From contig JARGOC010000030.1 in assembly GCA_029212365.1 (NCBI GenBank), forward strand, positions 1 through 46,664: a DNA stretch of 46,664 bases. Reading direction: 5' to 3'. The notes beneath the pieces were generated by a model. It had not been told where the DNA came from and did no database searches. It saw only the letters and a program-made list of their open reading frames with translations. A program made the position numbers and the translations under genes. Shown one piece after another: positions 24,229-32,870 of the stretch (position 1 is the first letter of the stretch; each line of letters begins with the position of its first letter). The stretch comes from Roseovarius sp. GTDB taxonomy: Bacteria; Pseudomonadota; Alphaproteobacteria; Rhodobacterales; Rhodobacteraceae.

Positions 24229-24594
24229 TCATCCGATCATATCCAGCCCGGGAAATGGGAAGAATCCGTTGATGTTCTTCAGACGACCTTCGGCGTCGTG
24301 GCTGGCGAAGCTCGCACCATAATGCAGCGTGGACTCGTTGGCGCCGTACTGCGTCCAGCGCGCAAGCGAGCCGCCATCATGGGAGATGACATCGACGATA
24401 GTGAAGCCGTTTCCAGGGAAGTTATCCTGAAAACCGCCCATGTAATCGGATAGCGCATGGCGTCCAGCCAGAAGGCCGTTCGGGTCGCAATAGGTGGCAT
24501 CGTCTGCCAGACAGGCCTGCAGTTCCCGTTCTCTCGTTGACTGATCGGACGACCAGATTTTTGCATAGCGCCGCCAAAGTTGTGCAACATCCAT
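24229..24594 (-). CDS. NTF2-like/SnoaL-type protein
   Basis: A 121-residue NTF2-fold protein (nuclear transport factor 2 family): 'WRRYAKIWSS' start helix, 'DDATYCDPNG' turn, 'LSDYMGGFQDNFPG' and 'ITVxDVISHDG'-like strands, ending with 'FFPFPGLDM'. Members are small cone-shaped enzymes or ligand-binding proteins acting on small aromatic or polyketide-like molecules. An AAGGGG lies eight bases before the ATG, and the TetR stop is four bases upstream, so it is co-transcribed with the regulator and, 25 bp further on, with the decayed dehalogenase. Confidence 0.8.
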   Translation of the reverse strand: MDVAQLWRRYAKIWSSDQSTRERELQACLADDATYCDPNGLLAGRHALSDYMGGFQDNFPGNGFTIVDVISHDGGSLARWTQYGANESTLHYGASFASHDAEGRLKNINGFFPFPGLDMIG

Positions 24595-24598
24595 AACG

Positions 24599-25150
24599 TT
24601 ACCCCTTTTCCGTTGTTTGAGTAAAAGTCTCGAAGAATCTGGAAATCATGCGTTCAAGCGCCGACCTATCGTGTCCGGCGCGCACGAGGACCAGAATGCC
24701 CTGATAGAAGGCGAGCAACGCATCAGCACCAGTGTCGTCACCGTCCAGGCGATCCAGAAAAACCGCCCTCAAGGTCTCAAGCCCCTGTGCGACGAAATCT
24801 GGCGCCCCCACCTGGCCAAACTCGACGGCGCTGTTTGTTATAAGACAGCCGAACGCTTCTTCGGCGGGCTCATCGAGGGTTGACAAAAAGAGAGCCCGGA
24901 GCCCTTCAATGCCTGACCCTTGTGGTGCGAAGGCGCGAATGCGCTGGCGGACCACCGTGTGCAGATAGTGGTCGGAGGCGGCCTGAAACAGGCCTCGCTT
25001 GTCATCATACGCATTGTAGAGACTGCCTGAGGTGAGACCGCTTGCTCGCTCAAGATCGCGCACGGAACATGCTGCAAATCCCTTGCGGCGAAAAACATTC
25101 ATTACATCCGTCAGCACAGCGTCTGGATCAAACATGCGTGGGCGGGCCAT
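24599..25150 (-). CDS. TetR/AcrR-family regulator of the dehalogenase operon
   Basis: A 183-residue TetR regulator. The N-terminal helix-turn-helix is 'VLTDVMNVFRRKGFAACSVRDLERASGLTSG' followed by 'SLYNAYDDKRGLF'. The C-terminal domain includes 'GCLITNSAVEFG', a pattern of one TetR_C subgroup. I prefer 'MARPRMFDPD' (25150) as the start; an ATG at 25165 is possible but touches the operator. It heads a minus-strand operon with the NTF2-like gene and the dehalogenase remnant, and probably represses its own promoter through the dyad just upstream. Confidence 0.85.
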   Translation of the reverse strand: MARPRMFDPDAVLTDVMNVFRRKGFAACSVRDLERASGLTSGSLYNAYDDKRGLFQAASDHYLHTVVRQRIRAFAPQGSGIEGLRALFLSTLDEPAEEAFGCLITNSAVEFGQVGAPDFVAQGLETLRAVFLDRLDGDDTGADALLAFYQGILVLVRAGHDRSALERMISRFFETFTQTTEKG

Positions 25151-25164
25151 ATTTTCAAATTCCA

Positions 25165-25200
25165 TTTTAGATCACTTGTTTTAAAACACGCATTCTAAAA
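25165..25200. promoter_or_regulatory. Nested dyad, likely TetR operator
   Basis: Two perfect inverted repeats share one centre: an inner TGTTTTAAAACA (25177-25188) and outer arms TTTTAGA (25165-25171) and TCTAAAA (25194-25200). The 36-bp symmetric site is directly upstream of the TetR gene, where a self-repressing TetR dimer, or two dimers, would bind. The 225 bp to the next gene (25201-25425) show nothing else I can name. Confidence 0.6.
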
Positions 25201-25425
25201 ATAGTCAAGCGTTTCCTGGTGGCGCTACGCCGTTGTCGTCAAAAGACTATTCCTGCGTGCCGTGGGAATCGTCCCAAATAAGGGCGCGCGCATTCCCAGC
25301 CAGCATTGCTGACGTAAATTCCAAGATCAGCGTATCGTTGGAATTTCAGTTCACCCTGCATCGGGAGACACGCGACACTCTGACTGTGATCGATCAGAGT
25401 GGGCCCGCCTTGACAAATTGATGGG

Positions 25426-26079
25426 TTAGGACGCTTTTCCGCGTCCCTTGCGTGCACGGTGAGCGGCGACTTTCTCACGGTTTCCGCACATGGCAGCACT
25501 GCACCATCGCCTCCGATGGCTCTTGGTGCGGTCGTAATACCATAGAGTGCAATCTTGGCTTTCGCAGAGCCGTATCAGGGCAAGGTTCCCCTCGCACAAG
25601 AGCTCGGCGATCCATCCGGCAACCACGCCCGTAAGGTCACCCGGCGCACCCAAGATCTTCTCACTCTTCAGAACAAGCCTGCCGCCTGTCTCGTCGATCC
25701 GCAAGATGTCGGGCGCTCTTGACAGCTCCCTGTTGAGGCGCAGACGCTGCTTTGCTGAAAGTCGCGCTTCGGGCTGCGCCTTCACGTCCATGAGAAGGTC
25801 GCGAAACCATTCGCGCAACGTGACAACCTCCACCACCGTCGCATCCAATTTTTCCCGACAGGCTGGTCGGGAAAACCGTGCCGCAGTCGTGTCGTCGATC
25901 GACTGCATGGCCATCAGCCATTTTAGCAGATCGTCGCCGGTTTCAAGCCAATCGACCCGACGACCGCTCACGGTCGCCGTGGTGTTCAGGAAATCGAGCG
26001 CAGGGTGATCGCCGACCTGAAAGGTGAGCGCAGGGCGGTCGCCACGCGCGGGTGCGAGTTCTAGGGTGTCTGTCTTCAT
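25426..26079 (-). CDS. CGNR zinc-finger (ABATE-domain) transcriptional regulator
   Basis: A 217-residue protein with an N-terminal ABATE-type sensor region ('FQVGDHPALDFLNTTATVSG', then 'DWLETGDDLLKWL') and a C-terminal CGNR zinc finger: 'LCESQDCTLWYYDRTKSHRRRWCSAAMCGNREK'-type block with Cys ligands near 175, 180, 196 and 201, followed by a basic tail. CGNR proteins are putative DNA-binding regulators with a stress or ligand sensor. I chose the ATG at 26079 because it starts close after the operator arm. The gene is divergent from the hydrolase operon, and the shared spacer has a perfect inverted repeat. Confidence 0.85.
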   Translation of the reverse strand: MKTDTLELAPARGDRPALTFQVGDHPALDFLNTTATVSGRRVDWLETGDDLLKWLMAMQSIDDTTAARFSRPACREKLDATVVEVVTLREWFRDLLMDVKAQPEARLSAKQRLRLNRELSRAPDILRIDETGGRLVLKSEKILGAPGDLTGVVAGWIAELLCEGNLALIRLCESQDCTLWYYDRTKSHRRRWCSAAMCGNREKVAAHRARKGRGKAS

Positions 26080-26089
26080 TCGCAGGAAT

Positions 26090-26162
26090 GTAACCTGTAA
26101 AAGCCCGCTTGACAAGTTATCAAGCCACGCAGTAATGGTTAAAACAATGTTTTACAGGTTAC
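26090..26162. promoter_or_regulatory. Divergent control region with perfect 13-bp inverted arms
   Basis: GTAACCTGTAAAA (26090-26102) and its exact reverse complement TTTTACAGGTTAC (26150-26162) lie 60 bp apart centre to centre, one beside each divergent start codon. Between them are a CTTGACAAGTTATCAAG near-palindrome and a TTGACA (26109-26114) that could be the -35 box for the plus-strand operon, though its -10 is weak. The symmetry suggests that one regulator, most simply the CGNR protein, binds both arms and controls both genes, perhaps by looping. Confidence 0.65.
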
Positions 26163-26176
26163 CGATGGAGCAAGAA

Positions 26177-27046
26177 ATGATGACAACCTACAAAACCGTG
26201 GACGTCGACGGACTGAACGTTTTCTATCGGGAAGCAGGAGACGCAAGCGCACCGACAATCCTGCTGCTGCATGGGTTCCCGACCGCAAGCCACATGTTCC
26301 GGGATCTGATCCCTCAATTGGCGGACCGCTTCCATCTTGTCGCGCCGGATCTGCCCGGATTCGGCCAGACCGATCAGCCGTCGCGGGATGAGTTCGAATA
26401 CACATTCAAAAACCTGGCCAAGGTAATCGAGCGGTTTGTGGAGGCTCTGGGGCTGGGCCGTTTCGCCCTTTATGTGTTCGACTACGGCGCGCCGGTCGGT
26501 TTCAGGCTCGCAGCCGACAACGCGCACCGCATCACCGCCGTCATCACGCAAAACGGCAACGCTTACGAAGAGGGGCTATCCGAGGGCTGGACGCCCATTC
26601 GGGCCTACTGGAAAGAGCCCAATGATCCCAATCGCGACGCCTTGCGCGATTTGCTGACACCCCAAACCACGTTGTTTCAGTACACGCACGGAACACCGAT
26701 CCCCTCCCTCGTCTCGCCGGACGGGCGGTTTCTGGACGACTACTATCTTGCGCGCCCCGGGAATGACGACATCCAGCTCGATCTGTTTCTCAACTACCAG
26801 GAAAACGTCGAAGCTTACCCCAAGTTTCACGACTACTTCAGGACACACCGGCCGCCACTGCTGGCAGTGTGGGGCAAGAACGACCCGTTCTTTCTTCCGG
26901 CGGGCGCCGAGGCCTTCCGGCGCGATCTTCCAGACGCGGATGTTCGGTTCTTCGATACCGGGCATTTCGCCCTGGAAACTCACGCTGTGGAGATCGGCGC
27001 CGCCATCGGCGCGTTTCTTTCAGCGAACCAACCGGAGGCGGTGTAA
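26177..27046 (+). CDS. Alpha/beta hydrolase, haloalkane dehalogenase/epoxide hydrolase-like
   Basis: A 289-residue alpha/beta hydrolase. 'LLLHGFPTASHMFRDLIP' carries the oxyanion HG, 'VAPDLPGFGQTDQP' is the usual following turn, and the nucleophile elbow 'YVFDYGAPVGFR' has Asp102, as in haloalkane dehalogenases and epoxide hydrolases and unlike the Ser of esterases. The C-terminal His is in 'FFDTGHFALETH'. The substrate is unknown. GGAG sits seven bases before the ATG at 26177; the longer open frame from 26024 would overlap the divergent regulator. The next gene starts in its stop codon (TAATG), so the two are coupled. Confidence 0.85.
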   Translation: MMTTYKTVDVDGLNVFYREAGDASAPTILLLHGFPTASHMFRDLIPQLADRFHLVAPDLPGFGQTDQPSRDEFEYTFKNLAKVIERFVEALGLGRFALYVFDYGAPVGFRLAADNAHRITAVITQNGNAYEEGLSEGWTPIRAYWKEPNDPNRDALRDLLTPQTTLFQYTHGTPIPSLVSPDGRFLDDYYLARPGNDDIQLDLFLNYQENVEAYPKFHDYFRTHRPPLLAVWGKNDPFFLPAGAEAFRRDLPDADVRFFDTGHFALETHAVEIGAAIGAFLSANQPEAV

Positions 27047-28029
27047 TGCGTGCGATCGTTATCAAGCAACCAGGTGGGCCGGAAGAGCTGCAGATCGAAA
27101 CGCGGCCAGACCCGGAACCGATGCCCGGTCATGTGCTGATCGAAGTGAAGGCGTTCGGCATCAATCAGGCGGAGGTCTACTTCAGAAAAGGCGTGTGGGG
27201 CGATGTCGCCGAGATCACCGGCATTGAATGTGTGGGAACGGTCAAAGCCGATCCCGACGGCCGCTTTCAACCTGGTGAAAAGGTCATAGCGATTGTCGGC
27301 GGTCTGGGTCGAACGCTGAACGGCAGCTATGCGGAGCTGGTAAATGCACCGGCAAGCAACGTTGCGTCGGTAAAGACGGATCTGTCCTGGACTGACCTTG
27401 CCGCCCTGCCTGAATCCTATGCAACGGCTTGGACGGCCCTGATCGGTATTCTCAACCTCCGGGCCGGTCAAACCGTTCTCATTCGCGGCGCGACGTCCGC
27501 GTTAGGGCAAGCGGCGGTTAATATCGCAGCGCATGCTGGGGCGCATGTTATTGCAACCACACGGCGTGACGCACGTCTCGCCACTTTGCGCGCGCTGGGT
27601 GCGCGCGAGGTGGTCCTCGAACATCCGAACTTGTCCTCGGAAATTCGAACAAGCCATCCAGAGGGGCTGGACTGCGCGCTCGACATCGTCGGAACCGCGA
27701 CCGTTCTCGATTCCGCCGCCGCGCTAAAGCGCGCTGGTCACGTTTGCGTCGTGGGCTTCTTGGGTGGCGGAGCGCCGTTGGAGCTCGATCCCGTGTTTCA
27801 ACTGCAGGGCGGCCGTGCGCTCAGCGCTTTTGCAAGCGCCATCTCCACCGGAACAGCGGAATTTCCGCTATCCGAAATTCCTTTCCAGGCCATCGTGGAT
27901 CGGGCTGCCGAGGGCCTTTATCAGGCGAAGCCTGCGCGCGTGTTCGCCTTCTCTGAAATTCAGGAGGCTCATCGCCTGCTGGAATCCACCGGGGCTGGCG
28001 GAAAAATCGTCGTCGCCGTCGCGCCCTAG
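27046..28029 (+). CDS. Quinone oxidoreductase-like MDR family protein
   Basis: A 327-residue zinc-free medium-chain dehydrogenase/reductase. 'MRAIVIKQPGGPEELQIETRPDP' is the classic quinone-oxidoreductase start, 'EVKAFGINQAEVYFRKG' and 'GIECVGTV' follow, and the NADPH-binding turn is 'VLIRGATSALGQAA', with ATSALG in place of the common AAGGVG. The Cys/His zinc ligands of alcohol dehydrogenases are missing. Members reduce quinones or alpha,beta-unsaturated carbonyls. It is coupled to the upstream hydrolase and presumably handles a downstream product or the same electrophile stress. Confidence 0.85.
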   Translation: MRAIVIKQPGGPEELQIETRPDPEPMPGHVLIEVKAFGINQAEVYFRKGVWGDVAEITGIECVGTVKADPDGRFQPGEKVIAIVGGLGRTLNGSYAELVNAPASNVASVKTDLSWTDLAALPESYATAWTALIGILNLRAGQTVLIRGATSALGQAAVNIAAHAGAHVIATTRRDARLATLRALGAREVVLEHPNLSSEIRTSHPEGLDCALDIVGTATVLDSAAALKRAGHVCVVGFLGGGAPLELDPVFQLQGGRALSAFASAISTGTAEFPLSEIPFQAIVDRAAEGLYQAKPARVFAFSEIQEAHRLLESTGAGGKIVVAVAP

Positions 28030-28127
28030 CACATCCTGTTGTACGGTTCGAGGGTTCCGTCGCAAACATCACCAGGATCAACGATCTGACCACCTGATTT
28101 GTAGGTGAGGTTGGACCGAAGATTTCC

Positions 28128-28336
28128 TTCAAAGGAGCACAACTCCCCAAGCACGACATTCTACATGCAGTGTGTTTCTACGTCAGATACGGCGTATCCA
28201 ACCGCGACCTGGAGGAATTTCATTCCGAGCGTGGCGTACAGGTTGACCACGCGACGCTGAATCGTTGGGTCGTCATGTATGCCACGTCGATCGCGTCAGC
28301 TGCCCAGAAAAGCAAAGCGGCGACGAAACCTGCGTG
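28128..28336 (+). pseudogene. IS6-family transposase N-terminal fragment
   Basis: About 65 codons of an IS6 transposase: 'FKGAQLPKHDILHAV', 'FYVRYGVSNRDLEEF' and 'VQVDHATLNRWVVMYATSIA', then loss of similarity and a stop before any DDE residue. It differs from the intact IS at 20966, so it derives from another element. It separates the quinone-oxidoreductase gene from the next TetR operon. The following 220 bp to 28558 contain only the operator-like palindromes. Confidence 0.85.
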
Positions 28337-28524
28337 AAGGACGACTGGGCGAAGGAGGCCCGGTCAAGATCTTCGCAAGTTTGGCGGCCTGAACATGGCC
28401 AACTTTGGTTTCTTCTCAGCCGCCCCAAATGTTTGCAAAAGAACCCTTTTCACTGCGTTGTCAGCAAGAGATCGAACGAGACCCGCTTCCAGAAAGGAGA
28501 TGACAATAGTGTGAAAGACGGGCG

Positions 28525-28549
28525 CTGTTATTTAATAACAGACTGGTCT
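28525..28549. promoter_or_regulatory. Two adjacent palindromes upstream of a TetR gene
   Basis: CTGTTATTTAATAACAG (28525-28541) is a perfect 8-bp dyad around one central T. It adjoins AGACTGGTCT (28540-28549), a form with AGAC/GTCT symmetry typical of TetR-family operators. Both are within 35 bp of the TetR start, a fit for self-repression of the TetR-SDR operon. Confidence 0.55.
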
Positions 28550-28558
28550 ATTAAAAAT

Positions 28559-29191
28559 ATGAAAGCAGCCGGAGACAAAAAATTGGCACGTCCAAGAGAT
28601 AAAGACAAACACCTGATAAATCGTGAGAGGCTCCTGGATGCGGGTGAGCATGCCTTTCGGAGAACGAGTTTTTCCGAATGCGGGATCAATGATATCTTAT
28701 CAAATTCAGGAGTCCCAAAGGGGTCTTTCTATCACCACTTCGAATCCAAAGAAGCGTTCGGGATCGCGGTGGCCGATCGTTACAATGAAACGCAGATCAT
28801 GGCGGCACGTGCGTGCCTAGAGGATCCATCACTCCCTCATATTGACCGCGTGCGCCTTTTTTTTGAACAAGCGCGCGAGGACATGGGGAGCCGCAATTTC
28901 CAGCAGGGATGCCTGATGTGCAACCTCTCGACGGAACTTGCTGACGAACGACCCGCATTTCAGGCTGCTTTGGACACCCACTGGCTGGGAATGGTTGCTG
29001 TGCTGGCCGAGTGCCTGAACGAGGTCGAACTGTCCGAAATCGGGCTGGAACATCTCACTCCTACGCAGGCCGCTGACTGGCTGATGAACGCCTGGAGTGG
29101 TGCCTTAACGCGCATGAAAGCCAGCGGAAATGACGAATCACTCGCGCTCTTCATGCGGACAATTTTCAAAACCAAGGAACTGCAACAATGA
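28559..29191 (+). CDS. TetR/AcrR-family regulator of the SDR operon
   Basis: A 210-residue TetR regulator with helix-turn-helix 'LLDAGEHAFRRTSFSECGINDILSNSGVPKG' and 'SFYHHFESKEAFG'. The ligand domain has 'GCLMCNLSTELAD', a signature of a subgroup often linked to short-chain dehydrogenases and electrophile or nitrogen-compound stress (NemR/AcuR-like). The ATG at 28559 lacks a strong Shine-Dalgarno, but the open frame upstream to 28265 has no family support. The stop overlaps the SDR start (ATGA). Confidence 0.85.
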   Translation: MKAAGDKKLARPRDKDKHLINRERLLDAGEHAFRRTSFSECGINDILSNSGVPKGSFYHHFESKEAFGIAVADRYNETQIMAARACLEDPSLPHIDRVRLFFEQAREDMGSRNFQQGCLMCNLSTELADERPAFQAALDTHWLGMVAVLAECLNEVELSEIGLEHLTPTQAADWLMNAWSGALTRMKASGNDESLALFMRTIFKTKELQQ

Positions 29192-30066
29192 CACCTTCGA
29201 AAACAATTCTCATCACTGGTGCCAGCCGGGGAATCGGCCTGCGCACAGCCAAATCACTCGCCTCACGGGGTCACACCGTTTACGCGGGGATGCGCAATGT
29301 GGATGGGCGCAACAAAGAAGCCTCAGCTGAGTTGCTAGCCTTTGCGAGCGAAGTAAGCGGTCGCATTCTTCCTATCGAGCTGGATGTAACGGATGAAGAC
29401 GCGTGCAACGCAGCAGCAGCCAAAATCGAAGCGGAAGCCCCAATAGATGTGCTGATCAACAACGCAGGCATAATGCCAGTTGGCTTGACCGAAGCATACA
29501 CGCTGGAACAGGCCCAAGATCTGTTTGACGTGAACGTGTATGGCATCATGCGGATGAGCCGCGCGGTTCTTGGGCAGATGCGTTCCAGAAAGTTCGGCCT
29601 TATCATCAGTCTAAGCTCCGCTGCGGGCCGCTTTGGGATGCCGTTTTTCGGGCTATACTGCGCCAGCAAGTGGGCAATGGAAGCCTATTGTGAATCGCTG
29701 CACTTTGAGCTGGAATCCCTTGGCATCGAGTCAATTCTGGTCGAGCCTAGCGGCCACGGAACCGACCTGGTTACAACGGCCCCAGCACCCGCCGATACGG
29801 CACGCGTTCAGGACTATGGAGACTTGGCCCAAGGTCGCGACCGACTTCTTGGAATGTTCCAAGGCATGTTTGACCAAGGGGACGCCAGCACAGACGCCAG
29901 CAACGTCGCAAACCGGATCGCGGATCTTGTGGACATGAAAGCGCCGCGTCCGATCCGTACCCAGGTTGGCCACGATATGGGTGTTTCCGCCGTGAACGAT
30001 GCTGTTTCGCCAATTCAGGCCGAGCTGATCAAAGGGCTGAAGCCTGTTTATATGGGCGAAATGTGA
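29188..30066 (+). CDS. Short-chain dehydrogenase/reductase
   Basis: A 292-residue classical SDR: cofactor motif 'TGASRGIG' (10-17), 'NNAGIMP', the catalytic Ser in 'IISLSSAAGRFG' and the YxxxK in 'YCASKWAMEAY'. A long C-terminal extension follows. Arg after the Gly-rich motif ('GMRN') leans to NADP(H). It is probably a carbonyl or keto reductase whose substrate induces expression by releasing the TetR protein encoded just upstream with a 4-bp overlap. Confidence 0.88.
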   Translation: MTPSKTILITGASRGIGLRTAKSLASRGHTVYAGMRNVDGRNKEASAELLAFASEVSGRILPIELDVTDEDACNAAAAKIEAEAPIDVLINNAGIMPVGLTEAYTLEQAQDLFDVNVYGIMRMSRAVLGQMRSRKFGLIISLSSAAGRFGMPFFGLYCASKWAMEAYCESLHFELESLGIESILVEPSGHGTDLVTTAPAPADTARVQDYGDLAQGRDRLLGMFQGMFDQGDASTDASNVANRIADLVDMKAPRPIRTQVGHDMGVSAVNDAVSPIQAELIKGLKPVYMGEM

Positions 30067-30149
30067 ATGAGCGACGGTCAGCCAAAGTTTTCTGTTCGCA
30101 GCAACCCAGATCAAGCTCGACTGTGTCAACGAGGCCAAAATCTCGGTTG

Positions 30150-30386
30150 GGGCGGACATCGAAGATGGGCCAACGCGACATCCGAAAATTATTGATTATT
30201 GGAGCAATGGCGGTGGTTCGCGCAGCTGTGCGACATGGCACTCCAGAGGACACCTGGCTGGCAAAGATGCTGGAGCGCAAACCGCGAATATTGGTCGAAA
30301 TTGCCTTGGCCAACAAAATGGCGCGAACGGTTTGGGCAATGCTGACGAAAGAGGAAAATTACCGGAACCCGGCGGTGACGGCATGA
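30150..30386 (+). pseudogene. IS110-family transposase C-terminal fragment
   Basis: About 78 codons match the C-terminal (transposase_20) part of IS110/IS116 transposases: 'SRLGRTSKMGQRDIRKLLI', 'WLAKMLERKPR', then 'ALANKMARTVWAMLTKEENY' to a stop. The DEDD catalytic N-terminal half is missing. It directly follows the SDR gene and marks another insertion or deletion scar. Confidence 0.82.
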
Positions 30387-30452
30387 GTGACGTGAACACG
30401 GCTCACTGTGCTGACGCCGTCGGCATGTGAGGAGATCGCAAAGGATCTCGAT

Positions 30453-31394
30453 CTATCCACTCAAAGCATCACTATTGAGCCTGACCAAATCCCGGAGGAA
30501 ATCTGCCACGGCGCGGACGCGGCGGGACTGGGCAAGATCGGACTGTGTGACGAGCCAGATTGTCTGGTCGATCCCGAGGTCGGATGCGAGACAGGTCAGA
30601 TCATGGGGCCGAGCCAAAAAATGCGGCAGGACTGCCAACCCGAGGCCGCTCGCGCAAGCGGTGAACTGAGTGGCAAGCGAAGATGTCGTAATTGCGGGCG
30701 CACGGCCCTTCAACACGCGTTCGATCCATTGAGCAGCAGGAAGGCTCGCATAGGCGTCGGACCAGCCGATGAAATCGTCGGCGTCGAAGGCGTTCGCATC
30801 TGCTATCGTACGTTGCGTGGCGACATAGTCGGGCGCAGCGTATAGTCCGTAACCCAGTGTGCCCAACCTTTGCAGTGAGACGTTGCCGCGCTCGGGCTTC
30901 ACCATGCGAAGCGCGATGTCGGCATCGCGGCGGTGCAGGTTGGCCGTTGCGATGTCCGTCACGATCTCCAGCGTCAATTGTGGATGCTCTGCCCTGAGCC
31001 GTGCAAGCTCAGGCAGGATCAAGCCGGTCGCGAGATTTTCCGCTGTGGCCAGGCGCACGGTGCCCGAAACGGTCGCGTCCTGCCGCAGCCTGGAGGTGAG
31101 CGACAGGGCCGCCGCCTCCATCTCTTCGGCCCATTCGACCAATGCGGCGCCATCTTCAGTCAGACGGTAGCCCGATTGTTGCCGAAGGAAGAGTGGCTGG
31201 CCGACGGTTGCCTCCAATCGTTCGATCCGGCGCGATACGGTGGCAAGTCCTAACCCTATATGCCCTGCCGCGCCGCTCAGCGTTCCAGCGCGAGCGACGG
31301 CCAGAAACGCGCGGAGATCATCCCAGACAAGGGTATCTGCCGGCCTTTTTCCGATTTCGGAAAACCTCTTTCCATTATCGACGGTGTTTATCAT
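30453..31394 (-). CDS. LysR-family transcriptional regulator
   Basis: A 313-residue LysR regulator with N-terminal winged helix 'DDLRAFLAVARAGTLSGAAGHIG' and 'ATVSRRIERLEATVGQPLF', and a periplasmic-binding-protein-like effector domain ending 'FLRDLV'. The ATG at 31394 is the likely start; earlier in-frame codons would overlap the divergent reductase gene. It is divergent from the aldo/keto reductase gene with 58 bp between starts, the standard arrangement for LysR control of its neighbour. Confidence 0.88.
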   Translation of the reverse strand: MINTVDNGKRFSEIGKRPADTLVWDDLRAFLAVARAGTLSGAAGHIGLGLATVSRRIERLEATVGQPLFLRQQSGYRLTEDGAALVEWAEEMEAAALSLTSRLRQDATVSGTVRLATAENLATGLILPELARLRAEHPQLTLEIVTDIATANLHRRDADIALRMVKPERGNVSLQRLGTLGYGLYAAPDYVATQRTIADANAFDADDFIGWSDAYASLPAAQWIERVLKGRAPAITTSSLATQFTACASGLGLAVLPHFLARPHDLTCLASDLGIDQTIWLVTQSDLAQSRRVRAVADFLRDLVRLNSDALSG

Positions 31395-31452
31395 TACCAG
31401 GAAATGCCAGTTTTCTCGACAACGGACAAGGAAATTTGCAAAGGAGAGCGGC

Positions 31453-32436
31453 ATGAAACCTCGAACATTAGGGAACGACTTTGAAGTATCGGCCATCGGT
31501 CTCGGCTGCATGGGGATGAGCGAATTCTACGGCCCGCGCAACGATGAGACGTCGATGCGGGTGCTGTATGAGGGGATGGATCTGGGGATCGACCTTCTCG
31601 ACACTGCCGACATGTATGGGCCGCACCATAACGAAGAGTTGATCGGCGCGTTCCTGGCGCAGTCGAAGGCCCGTCCGAAGATCGCGACCAAGTTCGGCAT
31701 CGTTCGGAACCCCGGCGAATACCGGCGTAGCCTCGACAACAGCCCGGACTACGCAAGGACGGCCTGCGAAGGATCGCTGAAGCGCCTCGGGGTGGAGCGC
31801 ATCGACCTCTACTATGTCCACCGGATCAACCGGGACCAGGACATCGAGGAGACGATGGGCGGTCTCTCCCGGCTGGTCGAGGAAGGCAAGATCGGCCGGA
31901 TCGGGCTGTGCGAGGTAAGCGCCGCAACCCTGCGCCGCGCCCATGCTGTGCATCCGGTAACGGCTGTGCAGACGGAATATTCGCTCTGGTCTCGCGGAGT
32001 CGAAGCCGAAATTTTGCCCACCTGCCGCGAGTTGGGCATCGGGTTCGTGCCGTATTCACCGCTCGGTCGCGGTTTTCTCACCGGACGATTCCAGGATGGA
32101 GCCGAGTTCGAGGATGGAGATTTCCGCGCCTCGCTGCCGCGATTCCAGACAAAAGCCGTAGCCTCGAACAAACGCATCGCGGACTTGGTAGGCAGGATCG
32201 CCGCACGTAAGGGCTGCACGTCGGCCCAGCTTTCACTGGCATGGCTGCTGGCGCAGGGCGACGACATCGTTCCGATCCCCGGCACGAAGCGGGTCGCCTA
32301 TCTGCGTGACAATGCCGCTGCCACGGACGTGACCTTGAGCGACGCGGACCTTCAGGAGTTCGAACAGGGTCTCGCTGCCCTCCCGGTCGTCGGTGCCCGC
32401 TATACCGAAGAAGGCATGAAGGGAGTAAATGCATGA
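31453..32436 (+). CDS. Aldo/keto reductase
   Basis: A 327-residue AKR (AKR11/13-like). The catalytic tetrad is visible: 'LLDTADMYGPHHNEE' (Asp and Tyr), 'KIATKFGI' (Lys) and 'DLYYVHRIN' (His). 'YSPLGRGFLTGRF' and 'IPGTKRVAYLRDN' form the NADPH-binding C-terminal part. An AAGGAG lies seven bases upstream of the ATG at 31453. Its last codons overlap the next gene by four bases. Control by the divergent LysR protein is likely. Confidence 0.9.
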   Translation: MKPRTLGNDFEVSAIGLGCMGMSEFYGPRNDETSMRVLYEGMDLGIDLLDTADMYGPHHNEELIGAFLAQSKARPKIATKFGIVRNPGEYRRSLDNSPDYARTACEGSLKRLGVERIDLYYVHRINRDQDIEETMGGLSRLVEEGKIGRIGLCEVSAATLRRAHAVHPVTAVQTEYSLWSRGVEAEILPTCRELGIGFVPYSPLGRGFLTGRFQDGAEFEDGDFRASLPRFQTKAVASNKRIADLVGRIAARKGCTSAQLSLAWLLAQGDDIVPIPGTKRVAYLRDNAAATDVTLSDADLQEFEQGLAALPVVGARYTEEGMKGVNA

Positions 32437-32819
32437 GCCGGACTGTTGAACCGTTGTCGCAGGCGATGGCCTTGCTGGAAAAGCTGGAGCCGGGCGCGCC
32501 CGCCACAGTGCAAGCCAATCTCGACGTCTTTCCACCGGACGTGGCCGAACTGGTGCTGGGATACGCCTTTGCGGACATCGTGGGGCGCGATGGAATCGAC
32601 CTGCGCACCCGCGAAATGTTGACCGTGGCGATGCTGGCTGCGATGGGCACCGCGCCGGGCCAGCTGGAGTTTCACATGCGGGCAGCGATGAACACGGGCG
32701 TGACACGAGAGAAAATTGTCGAGATCGTCCTTCAGGTTTCCGTCTATGCGGGCGTTCCCGCCTGCATGAACGCGATTTCGGCGGCGAAAAAAGCGTTTCA
32801 AGCGGTGGAGGAAAGCTGA
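32433..32819 (+). CDS. Carboxymuconolactone decarboxylase family protein
   Basis: A 128-residue all-helical CMD-family protein: 'GRDGIDLRTREMLTVAMLAAMG', then 'QLEFHMRAAMNTGVTREKIVEIVLQ', then 'YAGVPACMNAI'. It lacks the CxxC of AhpD-type peroxidase partners, so it belongs with the gamma-carboxymuconolactone-decarboxylase-like group; actual substrates of such small homologues are mostly unknown. It is coupled to the reductase by ATGA. Confidence 0.87.
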   Translation: MSRTVEPLSQAMALLEKLEPGAPATVQANLDVFPPDVAELVLGYAFADIVGRDGIDLRTREMLTVAMLAAMGTAPGQLEFHMRAAMNTGVTREKIVEIVLQVSVYAGVPACMNAISAAKKAFQAVEES

Positions 32820-32870
32820 CCTGTTTGAGGCAGTGTGGCTAAGTGAACGGCTGGTTTGGCGCATGGTTTG

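Noticed and set aside
28265..28558. Upstream extension of the TetR frame
   Set aside because: It covers a transposase remnant and the operator palindromes; the family start is at 28559.
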